Shown here piece after piece: positions 1 to 7,883 of a stretch of DNA of 64,000 nt. Source of the DNA: Orlajensenia leifsoniae (GTDB lineage: Bacteria; Actinomycetota; Actinomycetes; Actinomycetales; Microbacteriaceae); contig NZ_SPQZ01000001.1 of assembly GCF_004570845.1 (NCBI RefSeq), positions 186,001 to 250,000 on the forward strand, in the 5' to 3' direction. The notes under the pieces are model-generated. The model saw only the letters and a program-made list of their open reading frames with translations, was not told the DNA's origin and ran no database searches. Numbering within the stretch: position 1 is the stretch's first letter; each line of letters begins with the position of its first letter. A program made the position numbers and the translations under genes.

Positions 1-47
1 TCACCGGCCGCGTCCTCGCCTTCCTCGCCGAGGTCGACCAACGTTAG
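1..47 (+). CDS. 3' end of an unidentified gene (partial)
   Basis: The first 47 bases read as an open plus-strand frame (codons from base 3) ending in TAG at 45-47, giving a C-terminal peptide close to TGRVLAFLAEVDQR. Codons are rich in G or C at the third position, as in real genes here. Too little is visible to name a product, and a chance open frame is possible. Confidence 0.3.
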   Translation, partial: TGRVLAFLAEVDQR

Positions 48-97
48 GCCGGTGGCAGAGCGCCAGTAAACCGGCACAATCCTCCTTCTGCGCGCCT

Positions 98-107
98 GTC
101 AACCCCT
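98..107 (+). promoter_or_regulatory. GTCAACCCCT box upstream of the small acidic protein gene
   Basis: GTCAACCCCT lies 44 bases before the ATG at 142. The identical decamer lies 45 bases before the alcohol dehydrogenase start at 6282, and related boxes precede three other genes. A weak -10-like GTTCACT sits near 129-135, which would put the transcript start at or beside the ATG. The binding factor is unknown. Confidence 0.4.
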
Positions 108-141
108 GACGCACGCGAGCCGGCAGGAGTTCACTGGCTGC

Positions 142-327
142 ATGACGGATTCGACAACGGCAGATGGAGCGCAGGTCGACACCGGAGCGCACACCGAGCA
201 TCCCCTCCTCGCGGAGCACGAACCGAACGAGGCCCTCGCCATGGGGCGACGGATGTCGGAACCGGCGGCAGCCGAAGACGACCGCGTCGCCGACACCTCC
301 CCGGCCGAGCATGACGGCGAGCCCTGA
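142..327 (+). CDS. small acidic protein of unknown function
   Basis: This is a 61-residue, strongly acidic, Ala/Glu/Asp-rich protein with no cysteine, signal peptide or membrane segment, probably disordered. No family was recognised. There is no clear ribosome binding site, but the GTCAACCCCT box at 98 lies at nearly the same distance from the start as in the alcohol dehydrogenase gene, which supports a real, possibly leaderless gene. It resembles in character the acidic protein at 26966, also preceded by such a box. Osmotic or stress protection is only a guess. Confidence 0.5.
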   Translation: MTDSTTADGAQVDTGAHTEHPLLAEHEPNEALAMGRRMSEPAAAEDDRVADTSPAEHDGEP

Positions 328-351
328 TCGCTTCTAGACCCCTCCCCGAGC

Positions 352-1410
352 TCAGTCGCGCTCCGCGTTACTGCTCTCGCGAATGCGGCGACCCTCCTCG
401 ACGTCCTCCTTCTCCTTCGCAGCGGCCTTGTCGCTCTTGGCCGTGTCGCGCGGAGGCAGCTTGATGTCCTCCTCGGCCTCGATTCCGGCCTGCAGCTGAC
501 GCCCGCGTTCGAGTTCGGCATCCAGTTCCGCACCGAAGAGCAGGGCCAGATTCGCGATCCAGAGCCAGAGCAGGAAGACGATGATGCCGGCGAACGAGCC
601 GTAGGTGCGGTCGTAGTTCGAGAAGTTGGCGACGTACAGTCCGAAGCCGACGGATGCGATGACGAGGAGCACGAGCGCGACCGCCGCCCCGATGCTCATC
701 CACCGGAACTTCGGCTGCTTCGCGTTCGGGGTGGCGTAGTAGAGCACCGCGATGATCAGGATCACGGCCAGGGCGAGGATCGGCCACTTCACGATGGACC
801 AGGTCAGCTTGAGAGCGGCGCCCAAGCCGAGCGCATCGCCGACGGCGTCGAGCACAGGGCCCGACAGCACGAGCACCACCGCCATGATCAGGATGAGCAC
901 GATGGCGACGATCGTGACGAGCAGCTGCATCGGGCGGAGCCTCCAGAACGGCCGCCCTTCCTCGATCTCGTAGATGCGATTCATCGCCCTGCTGAAGGCG
1001 CCGACGTAACCGGATGCCGACCAGATGGCCAGCACGATACCGGTGACGAGGGCGAATCCCGCGGCCGGCGACGAGGCGAACTGCTCGAGAGGCTCACGGA
1101 TGACGTCCACGGTCGATCCCGGCGCGATCTGGGAGACGATGCCGAGAAGCTCGTCGATCGCCTTCTGTCCCTGACCGAAGACGCCGAGCAACGAGGTGAG
1201 CGCGAGCAGTGCAGGGAAGATGGACAGCACCGCGTAGTAGGTGAGGGACGCCGCGATGTCGAAGCACTGGTCGGAGGTGAACTCCCGAAGCGTCTTCTTC
1301 AGGACGTAGCCCCACGAGCGCTTCGTCACCTCGGTGGGCGAATCGGGCTTGCGCTCGTCGTCGGGCGCAGGCGCCGTAGCAGCCTTCTCACTGGCACGTT
1401 CTGGGGACAT
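352..1410 (-). CDS. YihY/BrkB-family inner membrane protein
   Basis: This 352-residue polytopic membrane protein has about six hydrophobic segments between residues 45 and 285. It carries the typical N-terminal family signature in which an amphipathic stretch leads into SLTYYAVLSIFPALLAL. The C-terminal ~65 residues are charged and cytosolic-looking. The family was once called ribonuclease BN or virulence factor BrkB; the molecular function is unsettled, and it is not a proven RNase. The ATG at 1410 is preferred over the GTG at 1422 because GAGAAGTGAG lies just upstream of the former. It follows the DUF3618/holin-like operon on the same strand. Confidence 0.88.
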   Translation of the reverse strand: MSPERASEKAATAPAPDDERKPDSPTEVTKRSWGYVLKKTLREFTSDQCFDIAASLTYYAVLSIFPALLALTSLLGVFGQGQKAIDELLGIVSQIAPGSTVDVIREPLEQFASSPAAGFALVTGIVLAIWSASGYVGAFSRAMNRIYEIEEGRPFWRLRPMQLLVTIVAIVLILIMAVVLVLSGPVLDAVGDALGLGAALKLTWSIVKWPILALAVILIIAVLYYATPNAKQPKFRWMSIGAAVALVLLVIASVGFGLYVANFSNYDRTYGSFAGIIVFLLWLWIANLALLFGAELDAELERGRQLQAGIEAEEDIKLPPRDTAKSDKAAAKEKEDVEEGRRIRESSNAERD

Positions 1411-1487
1411 GGGGATTCTCACTTCTCTCGGAACGACGTCGAGCGTCGGACCCCGATGGGGCGCCGACGCTCGACGAAGGGTGTTCG

Positions 1488-2060
1488 TTAGTTCGAGCTC
1501 GCGCTCTGGACGTTGTCGCGGGACTCAGCGGCCTGGTCCTTGACGTCGTCGACAGCCGACGTCGCCTCGGCCTTGACGTTGTCGACGGCATCCGTCGCCG
1601 ACTCCTTCACGGCTGCGGCGGCGTTCTGGGCAGGCTCCTTGAGGTCGCCGGCGACGGTCGACGCCACATCCTTGACCTCGTCGACGAGGGGCTGGGCGGC
1701 GTCGGTCAGCGTCGTGGTGAGCTGCTTCTCCTTCTCGCTCGGCGGGATCAGCGACGAGAGCAGCCATCCGGCGCCGAAGGCGATGAGGCCGACGGCGAGC
1801 GGATTGCCCTTCGCCTTCGCGACAGCGCTCTGTGCGGCACCGGCGACGTTGTCGCCCACGCTGCTCGCGTCGTCGTGCACGTCGGAGGCGACGCCCATGA
1901 CGCGGTCTCGCACGGAGCGCACGGCATCCTTGGCCTTGTCGGCCTGGCGCTGGGCGATCTTCGACGGATCGACCTTGTCGGCGAGCGCGTCGACATCACT
2001 GCCGAGGTTGCGTCGTGTGGCTTCGATATCTGACCGGATCTGGTCGGGGTCGTTCGTCAT
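1488..2060 (-). CDS. DUF3618 domain-containing protein
   Basis: This 190-residue protein starts with the DUF3618 pattern (DQIRSDIEATRRNLGSDVDA) over residues 5-50. A central hydrophobic segment follows near residues 95-112 (FGAGWLLSSLIPPS), then an Ala/Val/Asp-rich amphipathic tail with repeated VKDxA units that could form a coiled coil. DUF3618 proteins are common in actinobacteria beside holin-like membrane proteins. Their function is unknown; an envelope or stress role is inferred from the company they keep. The start overlaps the upstream stop by four bases (ATGA), indicating translational coupling. Confidence 0.85.
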   Translation of the reverse strand: MTNDPDQIRSDIEATRRNLGSDVDALADKVDPSKIAQRQADKAKDAVRSVRDRVMGVASDVHDDASSVGDNVAGAAQSAVAKAKGNPLAVGLIAFGAGWLLSSLIPPSEKEKQLTTTLTDAAQPLVDEVKDVASTVAGDLKEPAQNAAAAVKESATDAVDNVKAEATSAVDDVKDQAAESRDNVQSASSN

Positions 2061-2473
2061 CGGTTCTCCTCGTTTCGCTTCAATGTCTCTGGAATCTCTT
2101 TGACCGTCTCGACGGTCTGGGGCGCACCCTCGACGGATGCGATCGCCTTACGGCCCGTGACGAAGAGGATCGCTGCGACGATTCCCCAGATCACGGCCAC
2201 GACGAGGCCCGACCAGGCGTTGCCGATCAGGTAGCCGAGGCCCCACCAGGCGGCCACGGAGAGGAACACCAACGTGAGGTGGCCGGCAACTCCGGCCCCA
2301 CCCAGCAGTCCGGCTCCCTTGCCCGCACGCTTCGCCGACTGCGAGAGCTCCGCCTTCGCGAGCGCGATCTCCTGCCGCATCAGCGTGGACACATCGCGGG
2401 TCACCTCGCCCAGGAGGTCGCCCAGCGAGGTGTTCGCGGCCTTCTCTTCAGAGGGTGTCGGTAGATCGGTCAT
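2057..2473 (-). CDS. phage holin superfamily-like membrane protein
   Basis: This 138-residue protein has an N-terminal helix (LGEVTRDVSTLMRQEIALAK) followed by two hydrophobic segments near residues 55-80 and 88-112. This is the pattern of the actinobacterial holin-like family (Pfam Phage_holin_3_6). Despite the family name nothing phage-like is nearby. These proteins usually sit with DUF3618 genes and are thought to act at the membrane. The ATG at 2473 overlaps the upstream stop by one base (TGATG), and the end overlaps the next start, so it is the middle gene of a tight operon. Confidence 0.85.
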   Translation of the reverse strand: MTDLPTPSEEKAANTSLGDLLGEVTRDVSTLMRQEIALAKAELSQSAKRAGKGAGLLGGAGVAGHLTLVFLSVAAWWGLGYLIGNAWSGLVVAVIWGIVAAILFVTGRKAIASVEGAPQTVETVKEIPETLKRNEENR

Positions 2474-3345
2474 CAGTTGCCGTCTCCCCACGAGCGCTGG
2501 GCGTTGCCGGCACCGAACTCGTTCGATGTCTCGTCACGCTCAGCGGTGGCATCGTCACCGAATGCCCTCGCGGTGTCGTCGTCGGGACCCGTGCGGGTTC
2601 CGTCTCCGGTGAGTGCGGAGTACACCGGCGTGGTCGTCGGCGCGCCGGCTGCAGGGCCACCGGGAGTCGCGTACACGTCGGCGTCGAGGTCCGTCTGGGT
2701 GTCCGTGGCCGTGCCGGTGGTGCCGACGGTTCCCGCCGCGCCCACGGCGACGAAGGGCTCGGTGTAGGTCTCCGCGCGCACGCTCGGTGCGGCCGCCGGC
2801 TTGTAGGCAGGCGCCTGCGCTGCGGCATCCTTGGCGTCGGCGGCATTGCCCACGGCGGAGCGCGTGATCCGACCGGCCAGAAGGCCGACGACGGCAGCGA
2901 CGGCGATGAAGGTTCCGGGGCGACGTCGCGCGAAGTTCTTCACCTCGTCGAGAAGCGACTCGGGGTCGTGGCCGTCGAGCCACGTGGAGATGGAACCGGC
3001 TCGGCTGGATGCCTGCGAGACGAGCTCGGCCGCGAGTCCGCCCGACGAGGCCTGCGACATCTGGTCAAGGTCGTCTCCGAGCGACTTGAGGCCCGCGGCT
3101 GCGCGCGTCTGCTGGGTGGCGGCCTGCTCCCGCAGCTCGCTCGTGACCTGTCCGAACAGGTCGGAAGCCTGCGACTTCGCCTCCTGGAGAACTCCGGCGG
3201 CCTCGTCCTTGGCTGTCGCAGCGACGTTCTTGCCGGAGTCGACGACCTGGTCCTTGACGTTCACGGCCTCGCCCTTCACGGCATCGGCAGTTCCTGTCGA
3301 AGTACCTCCGGAAGACGGTGTGTCCGTCCGATATGCGTCTGTCAT
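2473..3345 (-). CDS. membrane-anchored Ala-rich protein heading the DUF3618 operon
   Basis: This 290-residue protein has an Ala/Lys/Gln-rich helical N-terminal half (residues 20-125), one hydrophobic segment near 160-178 (PGTFIAVAAVVGLLAGRI), and a low-complexity Thr/Asp/Ala C-terminus. The pattern of long amphipathic helix, single membrane segment and disordered tail recalls ElaB/YqjD-like or LEA-like proteins, but I do not recognise a named family. AAGGAG lies eight bases upstream of the ATG. It is the first gene of the operon running to 1488 and probably on to 352. Confidence 0.8.
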   Translation of the reverse strand: MTDAYRTDTPSSGGTSTGTADAVKGEAVNVKDQVVDSGKNVAATAKDEAAGVLQEAKSQASDLFGQVTSELREQAATQQTRAAAGLKSLGDDLDQMSQASSGGLAAELVSQASSRAGSISTWLDGHDPESLLDEVKNFARRRPGTFIAVAAVVGLLAGRITRSAVGNAADAKDAAAQAPAYKPAAAPSVRAETYTEPFVAVGAAGTVGTTGTATDTQTDLDADVYATPGGPAAGAPTTTPVYSALTGDGTRTGPDDDTARAFGDDATAERDETSNEFGAGNAQRSWGDGN

Positions 3346-3492
3346 GGTTGTGCTCCTTGGGGATGAATCTGTAGCGCCGGCGGTCGGTGGCCGACCGGCC
3401 GGCATCAGGGGTGGAGTAAGAGTGCGGGCGACACCGTGCCCCCGAAAAGGGATTGCGGAATTCGCAAACGCGATGTATCGCGCACGCGCCCA

Positions 3493-3506
3493 TGGAAGCG
3501 TTTCCA
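3493..3506. promoter_or_regulatory. LacI-type operator-like palindrome in a 305-base gap
   Basis: TGGAAGCGTTTCCA is a near-perfect palindrome centred on CG, matching the shape of LacI/GalR-family operators. It lies in the gap 3346-3650 between the divergent DUF3618 operon and desaturase gene, about 150 bases from each start. The rest of the gap has a GGTCGGTGGCCGACC inverted repeat near 3380-3395 and no gene. No LacI regulator is in the window, so occupancy is speculative. Confidence 0.35.
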
Positions 3507-3650
3507 AAACTGCGCAGCCGACTTCGGAACCGCGTAGCCGACGAATACTCACCAGCTCATCCCCCGGAATCGGACGTACACTGAGGCCAGTTGTCCCAGA
3601 CCCCGGCATCGCGTTGACCACATCGCTGGTCCGCAGCCCGGAGGGTCGGA

Positions 3651-4772
3651 ATGACAATCACCGTTCGCGCGAATGCCGACGCGCCAGACCCTGACCCCGG
3701 CCCCGGCCCCGGGAGCACGCCGCGCACCCCGCGCGTCACCACCAACGACTACACCGAACTGTCGCGGATGGTGCTGCAGTCCGGACTCATGCGCCGCCGC
3801 TACGGCTACTACTGGACCAAGCTCTGCGCCGTGCCGCTGGTCTTCCTCGTGGCTGGCGCGGCCTTCGTGTTGATCGGCGACACCTGGTGGCAGCTCTTCA
3901 TGGCCGCGGGCTTCGCTGTGCTGTTCACCCAGACCGCATTCCTCGGCCACGACGCCGCCCACAGGCAGATCTTCATCTCGGGGAAGTGGAACGACTGGAC
4001 GAGTCTGGTCATCGGGAACCTCTTCGTCGGCATGAGCTACGGATGGTGGCAGCACAAGCACACCAGGCATCATTCCAACCCGAACAAGGAGGGCAGCGAC
4101 CCGGACATCGACCTGCCGGTGATCTCCTTCACCCATGAGCAGGTCGAGCGCAGGCGCAACGCCGTCACGACGTGGCTGATCGCACACCAGGGCGTGTTCT
4201 TCTTCCCGATCCTCCTGCTCGAGGGGCTCTCGCTGCATGCCTCGAGCGTGCGGCGCGTGTTCGCCCGCGATCACGTCGACCGCCGGTGGGTCGAGATGAC
4301 CTTCCTCGTCGTCCGACTCGGTGGCTACGTCACCCTGATCTTCCTCGTGCTCTCCCCCGGTGTCGCAGCCGCCTTCCTCGGCGTGCAGTTGGGTCTGTTC
4401 GGGTTCTACATGGGTGCATCATTCGCACCGAACCACAAGGGCATGCCGATAGTCCCGAAGAGCATGAAGCTCGACTTCCTCCGCCGACAGGTGCTCATGA
4501 GCCGGAACATCCGCGGCGGTCGCTTCGTCGATGTGCTCATGGGAGGTCTCAACTACCAGATCGAGCACCACCTCTTCCCGTCGATGCCGCGGCCTCACCT
4601 GCACCGGGCAGCGCCGATGATCGCCGAGTACTGCCGCGAGAAGGACGTCTCCTACATGCTCACCGGCCTCTGGGAGAGCTACGGCATCGTCATCCGTCAC
4701 ATCAATCGCGTCGGGCTGGGCGAACGCGACCCGTTCGACTGCCCGCTGGCCTCCCAACGGCTGTCGATCTAG
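3651..4772 (+). CDS. membrane fatty acid (acyl-CoA/acyl-lipid) desaturase
   Basis: This 373-residue di-iron desaturase would insert a double bond into membrane fatty acids using O2 and an electron donor. The three histidine boxes are HDAAH (100-104), HKHTRHH (135-141) and QIEHH (303-307). The QxxHH form of the third box is typical of the linoleoyl-CoA/front-end desaturase group rather than classic delta-9 enzymes. Hydrophobic spans lie near 57-95, 120-130, 180-200 and 225-260. Residues 11-22 are a Pro/Asp/Gly low-complexity tail. GGAGGG precedes the ATG by six bases. No dedicated electron-transfer partner is adjacent. Regiospecificity cannot be read from sequence. Confidence 0.92.
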   Translation: MTITVRANADAPDPDPGPGPGSTPRTPRVTTNDYTELSRMVLQSGLMRRRYGYYWTKLCAVPLVFLVAGAAFVLIGDTWWQLFMAAGFAVLFTQTAFLGHDAAHRQIFISGKWNDWTSLVIGNLFVGMSYGWWQHKHTRHHSNPNKEGSDPDIDLPVISFTHEQVERRRNAVTTWLIAHQGVFFFPILLLEGLSLHASSVRRVFARDHVDRRWVEMTFLVVRLGGYVTLIFLVLSPGVAAAFLGVQLGLFGFYMGASFAPNHKGMPIVPKSMKLDFLRRQVLMSRNIRGGRFVDVLMGGLNYQIEHHLFPSMPRPHLHRAAPMIAEYCREKDVSYMLTGLWESYGIVIRHINRVGLGERDPFDCPLASQRLSI

Positions 4773-4810
4773 CGACCGAGGCCTACGATGACGATCATGA
4801 GTCGCATCCG

Positions 4811-5437
4811 ATGATCGACCTCTGTCAGCCCTATACGTCCGCCTTCAGCGGTGTGGGTGCCGCTGTGGCCACGCTGGGCGATCCCTTCGGGTCGGAGACG
4901 TTGTGCGCCTCGGGAACGGATGCCGGGCTCATCACCGAGCTGCAGATCGATCTCGGCGAGGGGCCGTCGTGGGACGCCATCGCGACCGGGATCCCCGTGC
5001 TCGAGCCGACGATGCACGGTGCGCCCAGTGGTGCATGGCCAGGCCTGGTCGACGGCCTGCAATCCTCCCCGATGCGATCGCTGTACGCGTTCCCGCTCGC
5101 CATCGGGCGGCTCGGCATCGGTGCCGTGATCCTCTCAGCCGACACGGCACACGCCCTCGGAGGCGTGGACGTCGATCATGCCGTCGAACTCGCGCGCGCG
5201 ACCGCGACTCAGGTGCTGAGGATCTCCATGGCGCGCGCGTCCTTCCCCGGAGACGACGGAGACTTCCCGTACTCCCGACGCGAGGTCCATCAGGCGACCG
5301 GCATGGTCATCGCCCAGACGGGCGTGCCCGCCGAGGACGCCGCCCTGATGCTGCGCGCCCACGCCTTCGCGACCGGCCGTTCGGTGCGGGAGGTCGCGGC
5401 GGACGTGACGAGTCGCCGACTGGTCTTCGACCGGTGA
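4811..5437 (+). CDS. GAF and ANTAR domain regulator (first of a pair)
   Basis: This 208-residue protein has an N-terminal GAF-type sensor domain (about 10-135, with the LGEGPSWDA segment) and a C-terminal ANTAR RNA-binding domain (about 150-205; REVHQATGMVIAQTGV is the first ANTAR helix). ANTAR proteins usually act as transcription antiterminators by binding two-hairpin RNA targets; in actinobacteria many are stress regulators. The frame is open far upstream, but that part overlaps the desaturase, so the ATG at 4811 is chosen. The ribosome binding site is weak. It is followed 34 bases later by a paralogue. Confidence 0.85.
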   Translation: MIDLCQPYTSAFSGVGAAVATLGDPFGSETLCASGTDAGLITELQIDLGEGPSWDAIATGIPVLEPTMHGAPSGAWPGLVDGLQSSPMRSLYAFPLAIGRLGIGAVILSADTAHALGGVDVDHAVELARATATQVLRISMARASFPGDDGDFPYSRREVHQATGMVIAQTGVPAEDAALMLRAHAFATGRSVREVAADVTSRRLVFDR

Positions 5438-5456
5438 CACCGGCGACGGTCGCTTC

Positions 5457-5462
5457 TAGACT
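5457..5462 (+). promoter_or_regulatory. -10 element, probable leaderless promoter
   Basis: TAGACT ends ten bases before the ATG at 5472, with no Shine-Dalgarno sequence between. The same hexamer stands six bases before the LuxR gene at 39217. This spacing would place the transcript start on or next to the start codon. Confidence 0.5.
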
Positions 5463-5471
5463 TGACCGACC

Positions 5472-6200
5472 ATGACCCAGTCGCGTGAGCACCGGCTCGT
5501 CGAGGCTTTCGTGAGTCTCGCGGACAGCATGGTCGTGGGCTACGACATCGTCGACCTCCTGCACACACTCGTCGAGGAGTGCAAGGACATCCTCGACGCG
5601 ACGGATGCCGGGATCATCCTGGCTGACGAGTCAGGCGTGCTCGAGGTCATCGCGTCGACGAGCGAGCGCAGTGCGCTCATCGGTCTGATGCAGCTCGGCG
5701 CAGGTGAGGGCCCGTGTGTCGAGGCCTACGAGACCGGAGAGACCGTGAGCGTGCCCGACATCGCCGCCATCTACGCCCGCTGGCCGAGGTTCTCCGTCGA
5801 GGCCAGCGATCTGGGGTACGCCTCGGTGCACGCCATCCCGTTGCGGCTGCGCGGAGACACCGTCGGATCGCTCAACCTGTTCCGCGACGGGCCCGGAGAG
5901 CTGACCGACCAGGACGCCGTCGCTGCCCGAGGCCTGGCCGACGTCGCGACCGTCAGCATCCTGCACGAGCGTGCCCTGCGCGAGAGCTCGATCGCCCGCG
6001 CCCAGCTGCAACACGCCCTGTCGAGTCGCGTCATCATCGAGCAGGCCAAGGGTGTGCTCTCCCACTCCGAGAACATCGACATGGACGAGGCCTTCCGTCG
6101 GATCCGGGAGAGTGCGCGAAGCTCCAATCGTCGACTGTCGGACGTCGCGCGGGACGTCGTGGATGCGGCGACCGCCTATCCGCGAACCGCGTTTCCCTGA
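5472..6200 (+). CDS. GAF and ANTAR domain regulator (second of a pair)
   Basis: This 242-residue protein has a GAF domain over about residues 25-165 (with LGAGEGPCVEAYETGE, a cysteine in the ligand pocket region) and an ANTAR domain over about 175-232 (SRVIIEQAKGVLSH is the first helix). It has the same architecture as the gene just upstream but diverged sequence, so this is an old duplication. Its own -10-like TAGACT makes separate transcription likely. The signal sensed by the GAF domain is not evident, and no ANTAR RNA target was found by eye. Confidence 0.88.
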   Translation: MTQSREHRLVEAFVSLADSMVVGYDIVDLLHTLVEECKDILDATDAGIILADESGVLEVIASTSERSALIGLMQLGAGEGPCVEAYETGETVSVPDIAAIYARWPRFSVEASDLGYASVHAIPLRLRGDTVGSLNLFRDGPGELTDQDAVAARGLADVATVSILHERALRESSIARAQLQHALSSRVIIEQAKGVLSHSENIDMDEAFRRIRESARSSNRRLSDVARDVVDAATAYPRTAFP

Positions 6201-6236
6201 TTCCCTCCGAACAGCCGGAGACGCGGCAGAGCATCT

Positions 6237-6246
6237 GTCAACCCCT
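6237..6246 (+). promoter_or_regulatory. GTCAACCCCT box upstream of alcohol dehydrogenase
   Basis: This decamer is identical to the one at 98 and lies 45 bases before the ATG at 6282. A -10-like CTACTC follows at about 6271. GGAGG directly abuts the ATG, too close for a normal ribosome binding site, so a leaderless mRNA is plausible. Confidence 0.45.
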
Positions 6247-6281
6247 GCGCAATCATCCGTGAAAGGGCGTCTACTCGGAGG

Positions 6282-7457
6282 ATGAGAGCTCTGACATGGC
6301 AGTCGACCGGCAAGGTAAGCGTTGAGGAAGTCCCCGACCCTCGAATCGAGGAACCGACGGATGCGATCATCCGCATCACGTCGTCGGCCATCTGCGGCTC
6401 GGACCTGCACCTGTACAACGTGCTCGGCGCGTTCCTCGACAAGGGCGACGTGCTCGGCCACGAGCCGATGGGCATCGTCGTCGAAGTCGGCTCCGCGGTC
6501 TCGACCCTCGCGGTCGGCGACAGGGTGGTCATCCCCTTCGTGATCGCCTGCGGTGAGTGCTACATGTGCCGTAAGGGGCTGACAACCCAGTGCGAGACCA
6601 CCCAGAACCACCAGAGCGGCAGCGGAGCAGACCTGTACGGGTTCTCCGAGCTCTACGGCTCGGTTCCCGGCGGACAGGCCGAGTTCCTGCGCGTGCGCCG
6701 CGCAGACTTCAACGCCTACAAGGTCGGGCAGGAGCTGGCCGACGAGCGCTACCTCTTCCTGAGCGACATCCTTCCGACGGCTTGGCAGGGCGTGCAGTAC
6801 GCCCAGGTTCCCGAGGGTGGGACCCTGGCGGTTCTCGGCCTCGGACCCGTCGGCCAGTTCGCCGCGCGTATCGGTCGCCACCTCGGCCACCGCGTGATCG
6901 CCGTCGACCCCGTTCCCGAGCGTCGGGCCATGGCCGATCGGCACGGCATCGAGACCTTCGACCTCACCGACGACATCCTCGCGGAACTCCGTGACGCCAC
7001 CGACGGTCGCGGACCGAACTCCGTCGTGGACGCCGTCGGCATGGAGGCGCATGGGAATCCCGGAACGTCGTTCGTCCAGTCCGCTGTCGGCGCGCTCCCC
7101 GATGCCATCGCCAAGCCGCTGATGAAGAAGGCCGGCGTGGACCGCTTGGCCGCACTCCACCTCGCCATAGACGCCGTGCAGCGCGGCGGAACCGTCTCGC
7201 TCAGCGGGGTCTACGCCGGCGCTGCCGATCCCATGCCGCTGGTGACGATGTTCGACAAGCAGATCGCCCTGCGCATGGGCCAGTGCAACGTGCACTCCTG
7301 GCGCGACGAACTCCTTCCGCTCGTCGAAGACCCGAGCGATCCGCTCGGGGTGGAGGACCTCGTCACGCATCGTGTTCGTCTCGACGAGGCGCCCGCCATG
7401 TACGACACCTTCAACGAGAAGGAAGACGGATGCATCAAGGTCGTCATCCAGCCCTGA
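6282..7457 (+). CDS. zinc-dependent alcohol dehydrogenase, formaldehyde-dehydrogenase-like
   Basis: This 391-residue medium-chain dehydrogenase would oxidise an alcohol or aldehyde adduct with NAD(P). Catalytic zinc ligands are C38 and H60-E61 (GHEPMG). Structural zinc cysteines are C90, C93, C96 and C104. The Rossmann motif is GLGPVG near residue 187. The insertion around residues 105-140 and the overall length fit the formaldehyde-dehydrogenase-like branch often annotated as a glutathione-dependent enzyme in actinobacteria; the true substrate is unknown. It stands alone, convergent with the small gene at 7468 across a strong hairpin. The GTCAACCCCT box suggests stress-type regulation. Confidence 0.9.
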   Translation: MRALTWQSTGKVSVEEVPDPRIEEPTDAIIRITSSAICGSDLHLYNVLGAFLDKGDVLGHEPMGIVVEVGSAVSTLAVGDRVVIPFVIACGECYMCRKGLTTQCETTQNHQSGSGADLYGFSELYGSVPGGQAEFLRVRRADFNAYKVGQELADERYLFLSDILPTAWQGVQYAQVPEGGTLAVLGLGPVGQFAARIGRHLGHRVIAVDPVPERRAMADRHGIETFDLTDDILAELRDATDGRGPNSVVDAVGMEAHGNPGTSFVQSAVGALPDAIAKPLMKKAGVDRLAALHLAIDAVQRGGTVSLSGVYAGAADPMPLVTMFDKQIALRMGQCNVHSWRDELLPLVEDPSDPLGVEDLVTHRVRLDEAPAMYDTFNEKEDGCIKVVIQP

Positions 7458-7465
7458 TCGATAAC

Positions 7466-7496
7466 GCTCAGTCCCGGGCAGGCCTCGGGACTGAGC
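7466..7496. terminator. bidirectional hairpin between convergent genes
   Basis: Perfect 11-base arms GCTCAGTCCCG (7466-7476) and CGGGACTGAGC (7486-7496) enclose a nine-base loop. The hairpin starts nine bases after the dehydrogenase stop and covers the last codons of the opposing gene. There is no T-run, as is usual in high-GC actinobacteria. Confidence 0.6.
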
Positions 7497-7779
7497 CGAT
7501 CAGGAGGCCATCGTCCGATGATGCGGCGACGATCATCGCCTCGACCCAGCCGCGATCGATCGAGTCGTCCACCCCGCTGTCCACGTGGTACCGCACCGGA
7601 ATCGACGGGTCCAGCCACACGGAACTCGTGCCGTCCCCCACGACGGCCGGCTCGTGCCACGACAACAGGAAGCGTTCACCGCGCCGCATCTTCTCGGTGA
7701 TGGTCGCCCGCAGGTGCACGACGAGTTCGTCTGCGACGACGATCTCGGTGCCTGCCTCGCCGTAGAACATTGAACTCAT
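7468..7779 (-). CDS. DUF7882-type small protein (copy 1 of 3)
   Basis: This 103-residue protein matches the small Microbacteriaceae family whose members read as G-x-L/Y-Y, then DELVVHLRATITEKMRRGE, a SW/TW segment, SSVWLDPSIPVRYHV and a final WVEAMIVAA helix. Many database entries call such proteins ATP-dependent DNA ligase, but nothing of a ligase (no KxDG, only ~100 residues) is present. Function is unknown. This copy is more diverged than those at 21166 and 58018. The ATG at 7779 has GGGGTG upstream; the ATG at 7770 is an alternative. Confidence 0.75.
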   Translation of the reverse strand: MSSMFYGEAGTEIVVADELVVHLRATITEKMRRGERFLLSWHEPAVVGDGTSSVWLDPSIPVRYHVDSGVDDSIDRGWVEAMIVAASSDDGLLIGSVPRPARD

Positions 7780-7883
7780 CTGAGCACCCCATCTGTTGGC
7801 TCTGAGGCTACGTGCCTCGACGAGTCGGTGCTGAGGCTTGACAACCACCCACTGCCGAGCGACACGGACGAGAGGCGATTCCG

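Noticed and set aside
2057-2473. Prophage suggested by the holin-family protein
   Set aside because: No integrase, capsid, tail, lysin or attachment repeat is nearby, and the DUF3618/holin-like operon is a normal actinobacterial chromosomal set.
4172-4810. N-terminal extension of the first GAF-ANTAR gene
   Set aside because: The extension overlaps the last part of the desaturase and reads as Arg/Pro/Ala-rich shadow sequence; the family start fits the ATG at 4811.
5631-7370. 579-residue open frame on the minus strand
   Set aside because: It runs antisense across the second GAF-ANTAR gene and the alcohol dehydrogenase, both with clear domain motifs. It is a high-GC shadow frame with no recognisable product.
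7468-7779. ATP-dependent DNA ligase
   Set aside because: Relatives carry that label in databases, but the protein has only ~100 residues and none of the ligase motifs.
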